Position numbers and translations under genes: made by a program. From Candidatus Handelsmanbacteria bacterium (lineage in GTDB: Bacteria > Latescibacterota > UBA2968 > UBA8231): a stretch of 64,000 nucleotides of DNA. Positions 34,989-44,670 of the stretch are shown one piece after another (position 1 is the first letter of the stretch; the number at the start of each line of letters is the position of its first letter). The notes below the pieces were generated by a model, which ran no database searches, was not told where the DNA came from, and saw nothing but the letters and a program-made list of their open reading frames with translations. The stretch spans positions 44,866 to 108,865 of the forward strand of contig VGJS01000008.1 of NCBI GenBank assembly GCA_016867395.1, in the 5' to 3' direction.

Positions 34989-37063
34989 ACCGAATGCGGG
35001 TCCTGGGCGCCGCGCTGCTCTCGCTGTGGCTGGCTTCGTGCGCCCAGCAATGGCAGCGGCTCGCCCTCGACGGCGAGCCGGGGGCCGCGGCCGGCGATTC
35101 GCCGGGCGGGGCATTGATCCTCGACGGCGAGATGAAGGAGGGGTTGCGGGCCGTGCGCTGGCACCTCTACCGGGCCCAGGAGGCGCAACTGGGCCAGCGC
35201 TACGAGCAGGCCCAGGAGGACCTCGACCTGGTCTTCCAGTTGCTGGCCGCCCTCGAAGAAGCCGGCAGCGAGGATGCTGCGGCCCAGGCCGAGTTAGAAA
35301 ACCTCAGCACCGCGGCCGAGCGGGCCTACATCGATCTGTTGCCCAACCTGGAGCGCTTCTCCGCCGACAGTCCCCTCACCCTGCTGTTGCGCGGCCTGTC
35401 CAAGGAACAACTGGAGGGGCCCGAGGCCGAGCGCCACCGAACCCTGGTCGATAAGCTGCTCCATGCCTGCGACGTGCCCATCGACCTCAACGACCGGGTC
35501 ATCTCCAGCATCCGCTTCTTCCAGACCAGGGGCAAGACAACCTACACCACCTGGCTGCGCCGGGCCGGCCGCTACGACGACCTTATCAGGCAGACCTTCA
35601 GGGAGGAGGGGCTGCCCCAGGACCTGCTCTTCGTCTCGATGATCGAGAGCGGCTTCAATCCCCGGGCCCGCTCTAAGGCTCACGCGGTGGGGCTTTGGCA
35701 GTTCATCGAGAGCACCGGCCAGATGGAGGGGTTAAACAGCACCCGCTGGGTGGACGAGCGCCGGGACCCGGTCAAATCCACCCGGGCCGCCGCCCGCCAT
35801 CTCAAACGCCTGCACCAGGAGATGGGGGACTGGCGACTGGCCCTGGCCGCGTACAACGCCGGCCCCGGGCGGGTGACCCGGGCCATCGAGCGGGCCGGTA
35901 CCCGGGACTACTGGAAGCTGGACCTGCCCGAGGAGACCCGCAACTACGTGCCCCTCTTCATGGCCGCGGCCCTGCTCTCCAAGGACCCCAAGCTTTTCGG
36001 CTTTGATCCCGAACCTCCCGAGCCCGACCTGGCTTTCGCCGAGGTCGAGGTGCCGCATCCGGTCTTTCTGGAGGAGGCGGCCCGCTGCATGCGCATCTCC
36101 CACGATACCCTGCAGGACCTCAACCCCGAACTGCGGCTCAATGTCACCCCGCCCCAGTCGGCGCGGCGCTATCGCCTGCGGGTGCCCACCGGCACCGACC
36201 AGGAGCTGGAGGCGTGTTTCGCCAAACTACCCGAGGCCTGGCAGCAGTACGTGGTCAAACGCCGCGACACCATCTCCACCATCGCCAGGGCCTTTGGCGT
36301 CAGTGCCCAGGTGATCGCCCAGGTCAATCATCTCAAGAACCCCAACCGCATCTCCCCCGGCCAGCAGCTTACCATCCCGGTGGGAGCGGCCGGCTCGCTC
36401 AAATCCTCGCTGCGGGTGGCCCATGTGGGCGACGGCAGCCCCGTGGCCGGCGAGAGCGCCCAAAAACCAGCGGCCCGGGGCGGCAAGACCGTGTACAAGG
36501 TGCGGCGGGGGGATTCCCTCAGCCGCATCGCCCAGGTACACGGGGTGGAGGTGGGCGACCTGAAGCGTTGGAACCGCCTGCGCGGCAACCAGATTCTTGC
36601 CGGCGACAAGCTGACCCTCTGGTCGGCGGCCCCGGTCGCCCGCTCTGGGGCGGTGCTGTCGGCGCCGGCCGAGGCCAAACGCCGCGAGTACACGGTGCGG
36701 CGGGGCGAGAGCCTGTGGGATATCTCCCGCAAGTTCAAGGTGCCGGTGGCGGACCTCAAGCGCTGGAACAAACTGGCCAACACCACCATCCGCGCCGGCC
36801 AGCACCTGGTGGTCGCCCAGGGGCAGGCGGCTGCAGGCAAAAAGAGCGCCACCTCCCCAGACAAGAAGGCCGCCCAAGCCAAGAAGAAAGGCGGGGCCGG
36901 CGGGCAGACCTACACCGTGGTCCGGGGGGACACCCTCTTCGGCATCGCCCGCAAATTCGGCCTGGAGGTCCGGGAACTGGCCCACCAGAACAACCTCAGC
37001 CCTTCCGCCAAGCTGGTCGCGGGCATGACCCTGCAGCTCAAGCCAGGCGCCAAGGTCAGGTGA
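34985..37063 (+). CDS. Membrane-bound lytic murein transglycosylase (MltD-like) with LysM repeats
   Basis: SMIESGFNPRARSKAHAVGLWQFIESTG...LALAAYNAGPGRV; four LysM units (e.g. YTVRRGESLWDISRKFKVPVADLKRWN). Confidence 0.93.
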   Translation: MNRMRVLGAALLSLWLASCAQQWQRLALDGEPGAAAGDSPGGALILDGEMKEGLRAVRWHLYRAQEAQLGQRYEQAQEDLDLVFQLLAALEEAGSEDAAAQAELENLSTAAERAYIDLLPNLERFSADSPLTLLLRGLSKEQLEGPEAERHRTLVDKLLHACDVPIDLNDRVISSIRFFQTRGKTTYTTWLRRAGRYDDLIRQTFREEGLPQDLLFVSMIESGFNPRARSKAHAVGLWQFIESTGQMEGLNSTRWVDERRDPVKSTRAAARHLKRLHQEMGDWRLALAAYNAGPGRVTRAIERAGTRDYWKLDLPEETRNYVPLFMAAALLSKDPKLFGFDPEPPEPDLAFAEVEVPHPVFLEEAARCMRISHDTLQDLNPELRLNVTPPQSARRYRLRVPTGTDQELEACFAKLPEAWQQYVVKRRDTISTIARAFGVSAQVIAQVNHLKNPNRISPGQQLTIPVGAAGSLKSSLRVAHVGDGSPVAGESAQKPAARGGKTVYKVRRGDSLSRIAQVHGVEVGDLKRWNRLRGNQILAGDKLTLWSAAPVARSGAVLSAPAEAKRREYTVRRGESLWDISRKFKVPVADLKRWNKLANTTIRAGQHLVVAQGQAAAGKKSATSPDKKAAQAKKKGGAGGQTYTVVRGDTLFGIARKFGLEVRELAHQNNLSPSAKLVAGMTLQLKPGAKVR

Positions 37064-37551
37064 AGCCGGTGCAAGTGGCGCGCCATGTCCTGCTGCTGCT
37101 GGTGGCCTTTGTGCTGCAGACGACCTGGGGGTACGCCTTCGACATCCTCGAACTGCACCCAGATCTGATCCTGCTGGCCTTGGTCTATATCGCCCTGCGG
37201 GTCGGCCCCTTCGAGGCCACCATCCTGGGTTTCGCCATCGGCCTTTTGCAGGACGCGTACATGCCGCAGAACCTGGGACTCAACGCCCTGGTCAAGTCCC
37301 TGGTGGGCTTTGGCGTTGGGTACGGCCGTTCCGGCATCATGGCCGACGATTTGCAAGTGCAGACCTTGCTGATCTTCGGCGTGGTGCTGCTCCACGATTT
37401 GGTTTATTATCTGGGCCACAACGGGCTGGGGCTGGCCCACGTGCCTTTTTTCTTGCTGCGCTATGGCCTGGGCCGGGCCCTTTACACCAGCCTCATCGGC
37501 GGCGGCCTGGCCTATGCCTGGGGCATGCGCCGGCGCCTCTTATCCGTTTAG
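37060..37551 (+). CDS. mreD: Rod shape-determining protein MreD (GTG start)
   Basis: Hydrophobic 163 aa; HPDLILLALVYIALRVGPFEATILGFAIGLLQDA; upstream of mrdA/rodA. Confidence 0.85.
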   Translation: MKPVQVARHVLLLLVAFVLQTTWGYAFDILELHPDLILLALVYIALRVGPFEATILGFAIGLLQDAYMPQNLGLNALVKSLVGFGVGYGRSGIMADDLQVQTLLIFGVVLLHDLVYYLGHNGLGLAHVPFFLLRYGLGRALYTSLIGGGLAYAWGMRRRLLSV

Positions 37552-37565
37552 CGATACGCGCCAGT

Positions 37566-39371
37566 ATGGAATACCCCGATCCCAACCGCCACGGCCAGCA
37601 CCTGCGCGGCTTGCTGGTGGTGGTCGGTCTGCTCTTCCTCATCCTCTTCTTGCGCCTGTTCTACCTGCAGATCGCGAGCTCCGCCCACTACGCCCAGAAA
37701 TCAGAGGAAAATCGGATTGCCCAGAAGCGCATCAAGGCCCGCCGCGGCTTGATCCTGGCCCGGGGGACCAACGGGGTCTCCGAGATCCTGGCCCGCAGCC
37801 GGCCTACCTACACCGTCACCCTCACCCGTTCCAAGCCCGACAACGACGCCCGCGCCGTCGAAGCCCTGTCCCTGGCCACCGGCAGCCCCGAGATCCGCTA
37901 CACCCGCAGCGGCCGCACCATTCGCGTCTTGCGCGACGTGGACTTCCGCACCGTCTCCCTGGTGCTAGAGCGGCTGAGTGAGGACTGGCCCCTCGACGTG
38001 ATGGTGGAGTCGGAGCGAGACTACCCCTACGGCCCCCTTGCCGCCCACCTGCTGGGCCACCTGGGGGAATTGCAGGAGGAGGAGTTGCAGGCCCTGCGGT
38101 ACAAGAACTATACCCCGGGGGACTTCATCGGCAAGACCGGGATAGAGAAGGTGTACGAGGACCTGCTGCGCGGCGAGGACGGGGTGGCGTACATTGAGGT
38201 GGACGCCATGAACCGCCCGCAAAGCGAGTTCCCGGAACGGGAGCAGCCCCCCGAGCCCGGACGGGACCTGGTCCTGACCCTCGACTACAAGACGCAGCGG
38301 GCCGCTGAAAGGGCCCTGAGCGACAGCATGACCGGGGCGGTGGTGGCCCTCAATCCGCAGACCGGGGCGATCCTGGCCCTGGCCAGCCGGCCCACCTTCG
38401 ACCCAAACGTCTTTGTTTCCTTTCAGGCCCAGGAGGAGCGCCGGCGCTTACTTCAAGATAGTTCCAAACCGCTGCTCAACCGGGCCACCCGGGAGCATTA
38501 TCCCCCCGGTTCCACCGTGAAGATGGTGGCCGCGGTGGCTGCCCTGGAGACGGGCATCCTCGATACCCTGGGCACCTTCCCCGGTTGCGGCGGGTCGCTG
38601 CGGGTGGGCAGCACGGTGTTCCACTGCGCCCGCAAGGAGGGGCATGGGGTGCTCACCCTGCAGGAGGCCATCGAGGCGTCCTGCAATGTCTACTTCTACC
38701 ACCTGGGGCAGAGCCTGGGCTTCAAGGCCTGGCGCGACTACGCCGAGCGGCTGGGCTTTGGTCGTCCCACCGGCATAGATTTGCAGCCCGAGGAGGAACT
38801 GGGCAACCTGCCCACCCGCAAGTACTACGAGGAGCGCGGCGGCTGGGCCCTGGGGCACATGATGAACCTGGTCATCGGGCAGGGGGCGCTGCTGGCCACC
38901 CCGATGCAGATGGCCCGCTACACCGCGGCCTTGTGCAACGGGGGGTACCTGGTCACCCCCCACTTCTACGCCGCCCCGCCCCGCCGCGAGTACACCGGGA
39001 TCTCGGCCAGCACCCTTGAAAAGGTCAAGCGGGCCATGCGCCGGGTGATCTACGGGGATCAGGGCACTGGCCGCCGGGTGCGGATCGAGGGCGTCGAGGT
39101 GGCCGGCAAGAGCGGCACCGCCCAGGCCCCCGGCCGCAATACCGACGCCTGGTTCGTGGCCTTTGCCCCCTTTGACCGGCCGGAGATCGCCGTGGCGGTG
39201 GTGGTGGAGGGCGGCGGGCACGGCGGGGTGGTGGCCGGTTCCATCGCCCGCAAGGTGCTGGAAGCCTATTTTGGCAAGGAGCCCGAGGCGGAGGTGGCCG
39301 CCGATTCCACCGATGCGGCCAGGGAGGAGGGGTCGTTGATGAGGCTGCCCGGGGCGACGGCCGGGACATGA
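37566..39371 (+). CDS. mrdA: Penicillin-binding protein 2
   Basis: RGLILARGTNGVSEILARS; VALNPQTGAILALASRPTFDPN; YPPGSTVKMVAAVAALE; VAGKSGTAQAPG. Confidence 0.95.
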   Translation: MEYPDPNRHGQHLRGLLVVVGLLFLILFLRLFYLQIASSAHYAQKSEENRIAQKRIKARRGLILARGTNGVSEILARSRPTYTVTLTRSKPDNDARAVEALSLATGSPEIRYTRSGRTIRVLRDVDFRTVSLVLERLSEDWPLDVMVESERDYPYGPLAAHLLGHLGELQEEELQALRYKNYTPGDFIGKTGIEKVYEDLLRGEDGVAYIEVDAMNRPQSEFPEREQPPEPGRDLVLTLDYKTQRAAERALSDSMTGAVVALNPQTGAILALASRPTFDPNVFVSFQAQEERRRLLQDSSKPLLNRATREHYPPGSTVKMVAAVAALETGILDTLGTFPGCGGSLRVGSTVFHCARKEGHGVLTLQEAIEASCNVYFYHLGQSLGFKAWRDYAERLGFGRPTGIDLQPEEELGNLPTRKYYEERGGWALGHMMNLVIGQGALLATPMQMARYTAALCNGGYLVTPHFYAAPPRREYTGISASTLEKVKRAMRRVIYGDQGTGRRVRIEGVEVAGKSGTAQAPGRNTDAWFVAFAPFDRPEIAVAVVVEGGGHGGVVAGSIARKVLEAYFGKEPEAEVAADSTDAAREEGSLMRLPGATAGT

Positions 39372-40588
39372 GGCTGCTGCGCGAAACGGACACCGCCCTG
39401 CTCTGGGCGGTGGGGGCCATCGTCCTGCTGGGGATCGCCATGATTTACAGCGCCTCCAGCGGCGCGGTCGAATGGCAGAAGCAGGCCGCCTACGCGATAC
39501 TGGCGGGCGGGGCGCTTGTGGCGGTGATCCACGTGCCCAACCGCATGCTCTACGCCCTGGCCTACCCTTTTTACTTGGTGAGCCTGGTGAGCCTGGTGAT
39601 CGTGCTGCTGTGGGGCTCGGGCGAGGATTCCAGCCGCTGGATCACTCTGGGGCCCTTCAGCATGCAGCCCTCGGAGTTCGCCAAGGTGGCCGCCATCCTG
39701 ACCCTGGCCCATTACCTGGGCGACCGCACCGTCGAGCAGATCAACCACTACAAAACCCTGTTCGGCGCCCTGGTGATCGTGCTGCCGCCAATCTACCTGA
39801 TTATCAGGCAGCCCGACCTGGGCACCGCCCTGACCCTGGTCGCCATCCTCCTGCCCATGCTCTACTGGGCCGGCATGAACCCGCTCTACCTCATTGTGAT
39901 CATCGCCCCGGGGCTGAGCGTGGCCTGCTCCTTTGAGCCCCTGTGGCAGGGGGCGGCACCTTTTGTCTTCGCCGCCTTCATCATCCTTTCCTCCCTGGCC
40001 CTGCACCTGTTCTTCGCCCGACTGTGGATCACCCTGAGCATGTTGGGGGTCAACGTGGCTGCCGGCCTGGCCACCGTGTACCTGTGGGAACACCTGCTGC
40101 ACGGCTACCAGAAGGATCGCATCCTCACCTTCCTCGACCCCGAGCGCGACCGCCTGGGGGCCGGGTGGAACATCATCCAGTCCAAGATCGCCATCGGCTC
40201 GGGTGGACTGACCGGCAAGGGCTACCTGGGGGGCACCCAGACCAAGTTCGAGTTCCTGCCGGCCTCGCACACCGACTTCATCTTCTCGGTGATCGGCGAG
40301 GAACTCGGCTTCATCGGCACGGTCGTAGTGCTCTCCCTCTTCGCCTTTGTCATCTGGCGTTCCCTGCACCTGGCCGCCGGGGTGAACAACCGCTTCTACA
40401 GGCTGATGGCCATCGGCCTGGTCTCGCTGATCACCTTCCATGTCTTCGTCAACATCGGCATGACCATCGGCGTCATGCCCGTCACCGGCATCCCCCTGCC
40501 CTTCATCAGCTACGGCGGCTCGGCTCTCTTGACCAACTGCACCGCCATCGGCCTGCTCCTGCACGCCCACACCTACCGCCATGAATAG
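39368..40588 (+). CDS. rodA: Rod shape-determining protein RodA (SEDS family)
   Basis: LGPFSMQPSEFAKVA; KIAIGSGGLTGKGYLGGTQTKFEFLPASHTDFIFSVIGEELGF; PLPFISYGGSALLTN. Confidence 0.96.
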   Translation: MRLLRETDTALLWAVGAIVLLGIAMIYSASSGAVEWQKQAAYAILAGGALVAVIHVPNRMLYALAYPFYLVSLVSLVIVLLWGSGEDSSRWITLGPFSMQPSEFAKVAAILTLAHYLGDRTVEQINHYKTLFGALVIVLPPIYLIIRQPDLGTALTLVAILLPMLYWAGMNPLYLIVIIAPGLSVACSFEPLWQGAAPFVFAAFIILSSLALHLFFARLWITLSMLGVNVAAGLATVYLWEHLLHGYQKDRILTFLDPERDRLGAGWNIIQSKIAIGSGGLTGKGYLGGTQTKFEFLPASHTDFIFSVIGEELGFIGTVVVLSLFAFVIWRSLHLAAGVNNRFYRLMAIGLVSLITFHVFVNIGMTIGVMPVTGIPLPFISYGGSALLTNCTAIGLLLHAHTYRHE

Positions 40589-41657
40589 GCAGTGGCTGCC
40601 CGCTCTGGCCCTGCTGGGGGTCTTTGTCATCGAAAACCCCCAGTGCGGCGTCACCGCTGAACACCGCCGCCTGGCCCTCTATTACCTGGATCAGGGCCAT
40701 TATGCGCGGGCCCTGATCGAGGCCCGGCGGGCGGTGCGCGAGGAGAAAGACGACGCCCCCTCCTACCTAGTGATGGCCATGGCCGAGCTGGGACTGGAGC
40801 GCCCGGAGGCGGCGGTGGCCGCTCTGGGTCAGGCCATTCTGGCCGACCCCGACAACCCGCAGTACTACGCCACCCTGCGCCAGGTCTGCCAGGAGGAAAA
40901 GCGCTTTGACCAGGGCCGGAAGGTGCTGGACCAGGTGCTGGAGGCCCACCCCGGCAACCGGCTGGCCCAGTCCAGCCTGGGCTGGGCCTACGCCCAGCTC
41001 GACGACGAGGACCAGGCGCGGCAGTGGCTGGAAGAGGCCGCCGGCGACAGCGCCGCCACCTTCGCCCAGGTGCAACTGGCCCGCTTTCACCTGCGCCACC
41101 AGCGCTATGCCGAGGCTGCCCAGATCCTCGAAGCGGCCTTAATCCAGGCCCCGGAGGACCCGGCCGCGCTGCTGGCCCTGGGCGAATGCCGCCTGCGCCA
41201 GGGGCTTCAGGAGGTGGCGGCCCGCCGTTTCGCCGCGGCCCTCGAACACAGCGAGGAGCAGGGAACCCTGGCCGGGCAGATCGCCTCTCTCTGCTACGAC
41301 CAGGGACAGCGCCGCCTGGCCATCGAGTACTACGAGCAGGCCCTGCGGCTTGGCCCGCAGCCGCCCGCCCCTGGCCTGCTCAACAACCTGGCCTGGGCCT
41401 ACGGGGAGGAGAACCTGGAACTGGAACGGGCCCTCGAACTTTCGCTCCAGGCGCTCAAAAGCGATGCCGACAACCCCGTGTATTTGGACACCTATGCCGA
41501 ACTGTTTTTCCGCCGGGGTGATGCGGCCCGCGCCATCGCCCTGATGCGCCGGGCCCTGGAAAGCAAGCCTGCCGAGGGGGAGCAGCGGCACTACCTCGAA
41601 GGGCAGATGCAGAAGTTCCACCAGGCCCTGGGCCTTTCCTATTCCTCCTCGCTCTGA
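40581..41657 (+). CDS. Tetratricopeptide repeat protein
   Basis: Repeating TPR pattern (LALYYLDQGHYARALIEARRAVREEKDD, LAIEYYEQALRLGPQPPAPGLLNNLAWAYGEEN). Confidence 0.88.
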   Translation: MNRQWLPALALLGVFVIENPQCGVTAEHRRLALYYLDQGHYARALIEARRAVREEKDDAPSYLVMAMAELGLERPEAAVAALGQAILADPDNPQYYATLRQVCQEEKRFDQGRKVLDQVLEAHPGNRLAQSSLGWAYAQLDDEDQARQWLEEAAGDSAATFAQVQLARFHLRHQRYAEAAQILEAALIQAPEDPAALLALGECRLRQGLQEVAARRFAAALEHSEEQGTLAGQIASLCYDQGQRRLAIEYYEQALRLGPQPPAPGLLNNLAWAYGEENLELERALELSLQALKSDADNPVYLDTYAELFFRRGDAARAIALMRRALESKPAEGEQRHYLEGQMQKFHQALGLSYSSSL

Positions 41658-42268
41658 GCCCCCCACGGGCGGTAGCGGGTGTAGTCGATCTTAAGCTGGT
41701 CCATCATGGTGTACAGGTTCTTGCGCGACATGTCGATGGCCTCGGCCACCTAGCTGATCACCCCCCGGTGCTGGCGCAGAGCGGCGCAGAGGAAGCGCCG
41801 CTCGAAGAGGTCCTTGGCCTCCCGGTAGAAACAGGCGCCCAACTCCTCCAATTCCCGCCACCGCACGATCTCCTCCGGCAAGTCGGCCAGCTCCAGGAAG
41901 GGCCGCCGCGGCGATGAAGTACTCGACCAGCGGGGGGATGTCGTCGCGGCGCTCGCGCAGGGGGGGCCGGATCACCGGCAACCCGTTAAGGCGGTAGTAG
42001 CGGTCCTCGTGGAAACGGCCCCGTTCCACCTCGCGCCGCAACTCGGCGTTGGTGGCGGGGATCACCCGCACATCCACCCGCAGGGTCTGGGTGCCGCCAA
42101 TGCGCTCGAATTCCTGCTCCTGGAGCCCCCTCAAGAGGCGCACCTGCACCGAAGGCGAGGCGGCCAAGCTGGGTGAGCAGGTGCTGCATGTGGAGGTTGC
42201 GGGGGGGCAGCGCACCGGGGCTGGGACGGGTAGGCCTGGGCCAGGTAGGGATCGTGGGTGGGGTGCAT
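41639..42268 (-). pseudogene. Degenerate sigma54-dependent regulator (partial AAA+ and Fis-type HTH)
   Basis: [56 protein letters not shown]; frameshift; then DLPEEIVRW...[28 protein letters not shown] with TAG at 41750-41752. Confidence 0.8.
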
Positions 42269-42576
42269 GGCCTCCTCCTGCGAAAAAAGGTTTGCCGGCC
42301 CCTGGCAAGTCCCGTGCCCGGCGCGCATGGTCTCGGCGCGGCACCGCGCAAGTGGCTGAAAAGGGGGGCTTTTGCCGGCTGGTCCCGGGTGGCGAAATGG
42401 AGCCGGGGCGAGGCCGCTGCTGCGGGATTTCCGATAAGGGTTTCAGGCGCCGGGGCGCTCCGGCGCGTAATAGGGCCGAAACGCGCTAGAAGTGCCGGCG
42501 GGTGGCAGATTTTCCGTTTGAAGCAACCCCGGTTCGCCGCCATACTATGGGTAGCACGAAAAATGGAGGCGCAGCG

Positions 42577-43346
42577 ATGGGACACGTGGACCTGGCAAGC
42601 GAGCGGAGACTGGGGCAGATCGGCGGCAGTCAGGGAGGATTGGCGGGGGGGGGGTGGCCGACCTGAGCCAGGTAGAGGGTGCGGGTGAACGTCCTAATCC
42701 TCAGGGAGAGTGGCACCGGCAAGGAGGTAATGGCCCGGGCCCTGCACGAGGCCAATCCCCGGCGCAGGCAGGGCATCCGGGCGCCTGTCTGCAGGCTCAG
42801 GGCGACGCCCTCTTCCTCGACGAGGCGGGGGAGTTGCCCCTGGCCCTGCAGCCCAAGCTGCTGCGGGTCCTGCAGGAGCGGGCAGTGCGCCGCCTGGGCG
42901 AGGCCCGCGAGGTGGAGGTGGACGTGCGGGTGGTGGAGGCCACCAGCTGGCCCCTGGGCGCGGGCGGGGGGATTTCCGCGCCAACCTCTACTACCGGCTG
43001 GCCGAGTTCGTCCTGCGCCTCCCCCCGCTGTGCCAGCGGCGCCAGGACCTGATCCCCCTGGCCCGCCAGATCCTGGAAGGGTGCTGCCTGCCGGCTGTCC
43101 CCGGCGGCGGCGGCCTGGCTGGAGGCCAGGGACTGGTCCCAGAACAATGTGCCCGAGCTACAGGTGGCCCTTAAGCGGGCTCTGCTATTGTGCAAGGGGG
43201 GGTGCGTCGAGCCGGAACACCTGAAGGCGGGAAGGCTGGAGCTGGCAACCCCGGCCGCAGGGCTGCCGCGGCGGCTGGAGATGAAGCGCTCCACCCTGTG
43301 GGACCGGCTGGCCAAGATGGGGATTCACCCCCGGGCAGGGAACTGA
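42577..43346 (+). pseudogene. Degenerate sigma54-dependent regulator, multiple frameshifts
   Basis: SD GGAGG plus ATG 42577; [23 protein letters not shown]; frame change to [46 protein letters not shown]; frame change to ELQVALKRALLLCKGGCVEPEHL. Confidence 0.82.
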
Positions 43347-44132
43347 CTAAAGGGTGGCGGCCAGGGCCGGCTGGCGGCCCTCGCAGAGTTCCTCGGCCAG
43401 TTGGCGGTAGTTCTCGGTGCCGGTGGAAAAGGCTTCGTAGAGGAGGACCGGCTTGCCGAAACTGGGGGCCTCGGCCAGGCTGATGTTGCGGCGGATCAGG
43501 GTGCGGTGGACCTTGTTGCCAAAATAGGATTTGGCCTCGGCCACCACCCGGCGCGAAAGCTGGAGGCGGTCGTCGTACATAGTCATCAGCACCCCCTCGA
43601 CGCTCAGCTCCGGGTTGAGGTAGCGCTGCACCATGCGCACCGAGTTGAGCAGCTTGCTCAGGCCCTCCAGGGCGTAGTACTCGCACTGGACCGGGATCAG
43701 CACCAGGTGGGCGGCGGCCAGGGCGTTGAGGGTGAGCAGGCCCAGCGATGGGGGGCAGTCGATGAGCACGAACTCGTATTCCCCTGCCACCGGCTCCAGG
43801 GCCTCGGCCAGTTTCTTTTCTCGGCCCAACATGGCGGCCATATCCAGCTCGGCGCCGATGAGGTTGATGTGGGAGGGGATCAGGTCGAAGAGGGGGATTT
43901 CCAGGTGGCAGACGACCTGGGCCAGCCGGGTCTTGCCGATGAGGACCTCGTAAACCGAACCGCCCAGGCTGTCGGGGCCGGCGCCGCAGCCGCTGGTGGC
44001 GTTGGCCTGGGGGTCCATGTCGATAAGGAGGGTCTTGTGCCCTCTAGCCGCCAGGCAGGCAGAGAGATTGACGGCCGTCGTCGTTTTGCCAACCCCGCCC
44101 TTCTGGTTGGCAATGGCAATAATCTTGCCCAT
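43347..44132 (-). CDS. parA: ParA/Soj family chromosome partitioning ATPase
   Basis: [58 protein letters not shown]. Confidence 0.93.
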   Translation of the reverse strand: MGKIIAIANQKGGVGKTTTAVNLSACLAARGHKTLLIDMDPQANATSGCGAGPDSLGGSVYEVLIGKTRLAQVVCHLEIPLFDLIPSHINLIGAELDMAAMLGREKKLAEALEPVAGEYEFVLIDCPPSLGLLTLNALAAAHLVLIPVQCEYYALEGLSKLLNSVRMVQRYLNPELSVEGVLMTMYDDRLQLSRRVVAEAKSYFGNKVHRTLIRRNISLAEAPSFGKPVLLYEAFSTGTENYRQLAEELCEGRQPALAATL

Positions 44133-44273
44133 GGGAGCGTGTTCCCGGGGAGCAAAGGGCCCCACGGACAGGGTCCGGACCAGCCCAGCTCGGTACGGCG
44201 CCAAGGGGCGACGCCGGAAATTATTCAGGATAGGATGCAGGAAAAATTTGAAGCTACCACCGCCTTGAACGGC

Positions 44274-44302
44274 AATATAGTAGCTGGCGATAGAGTCGTC
44301 AA
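44274..44302 (-). promoter_or_regulatory. Candidate sigma70 promoter for parA
   Basis: Minus strand TTGACG - 17 nt - TATATT. Confidence 0.6.
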
Positions 44303-44409
44303 GTATTCGTCACAAAACTGGCCCGGGAGGCCTGGGGCAAGGGGCGGAAGGGGATTGAAATCAGCCTGTAACGGGATCTGCCGGTGGAGAACGGGCAGAA
44401 GGAGGGGGA

Positions 44410-44529
44410 TCAGACCCCGCCCAACGAGGCGAGGAGGGCGCCGAGAAAAAGGCCGGTCAAGACAAAAAACAGGGCGCCCACGCGGGCTAGCATCTGGCTG
44501 CGGGAGATGTTCATGCGTTCGGAGGACAT
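44410..44529 (-). CDS. Small (39 aa) single-TM protein
   Basis: MSSERMNISRSQMLARVGALFFVLTGLFLGALLASLGGV*; AGGAG SD 6-7 nt upstream; lies between the sigma factor and parA. Confidence 0.6.
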   Translation of the reverse strand: MSSERMNISRSQMLARVGALFFVLTGLFLGALLASLGGV

Positions 44530-44670
44530 GCTCGGCTCCTGGGTTGGCGATTACTGGGATTATCGGCAGGAAGTTCGCCCGGACCAGCAGTTTTTTCCCC
44601 TTGGAGGCGGCGCTGCCCGGCGCCGGGCCCTGCGGGGAGGAGCCAGGCAAGATACGTGCCGCGGCGCGGC

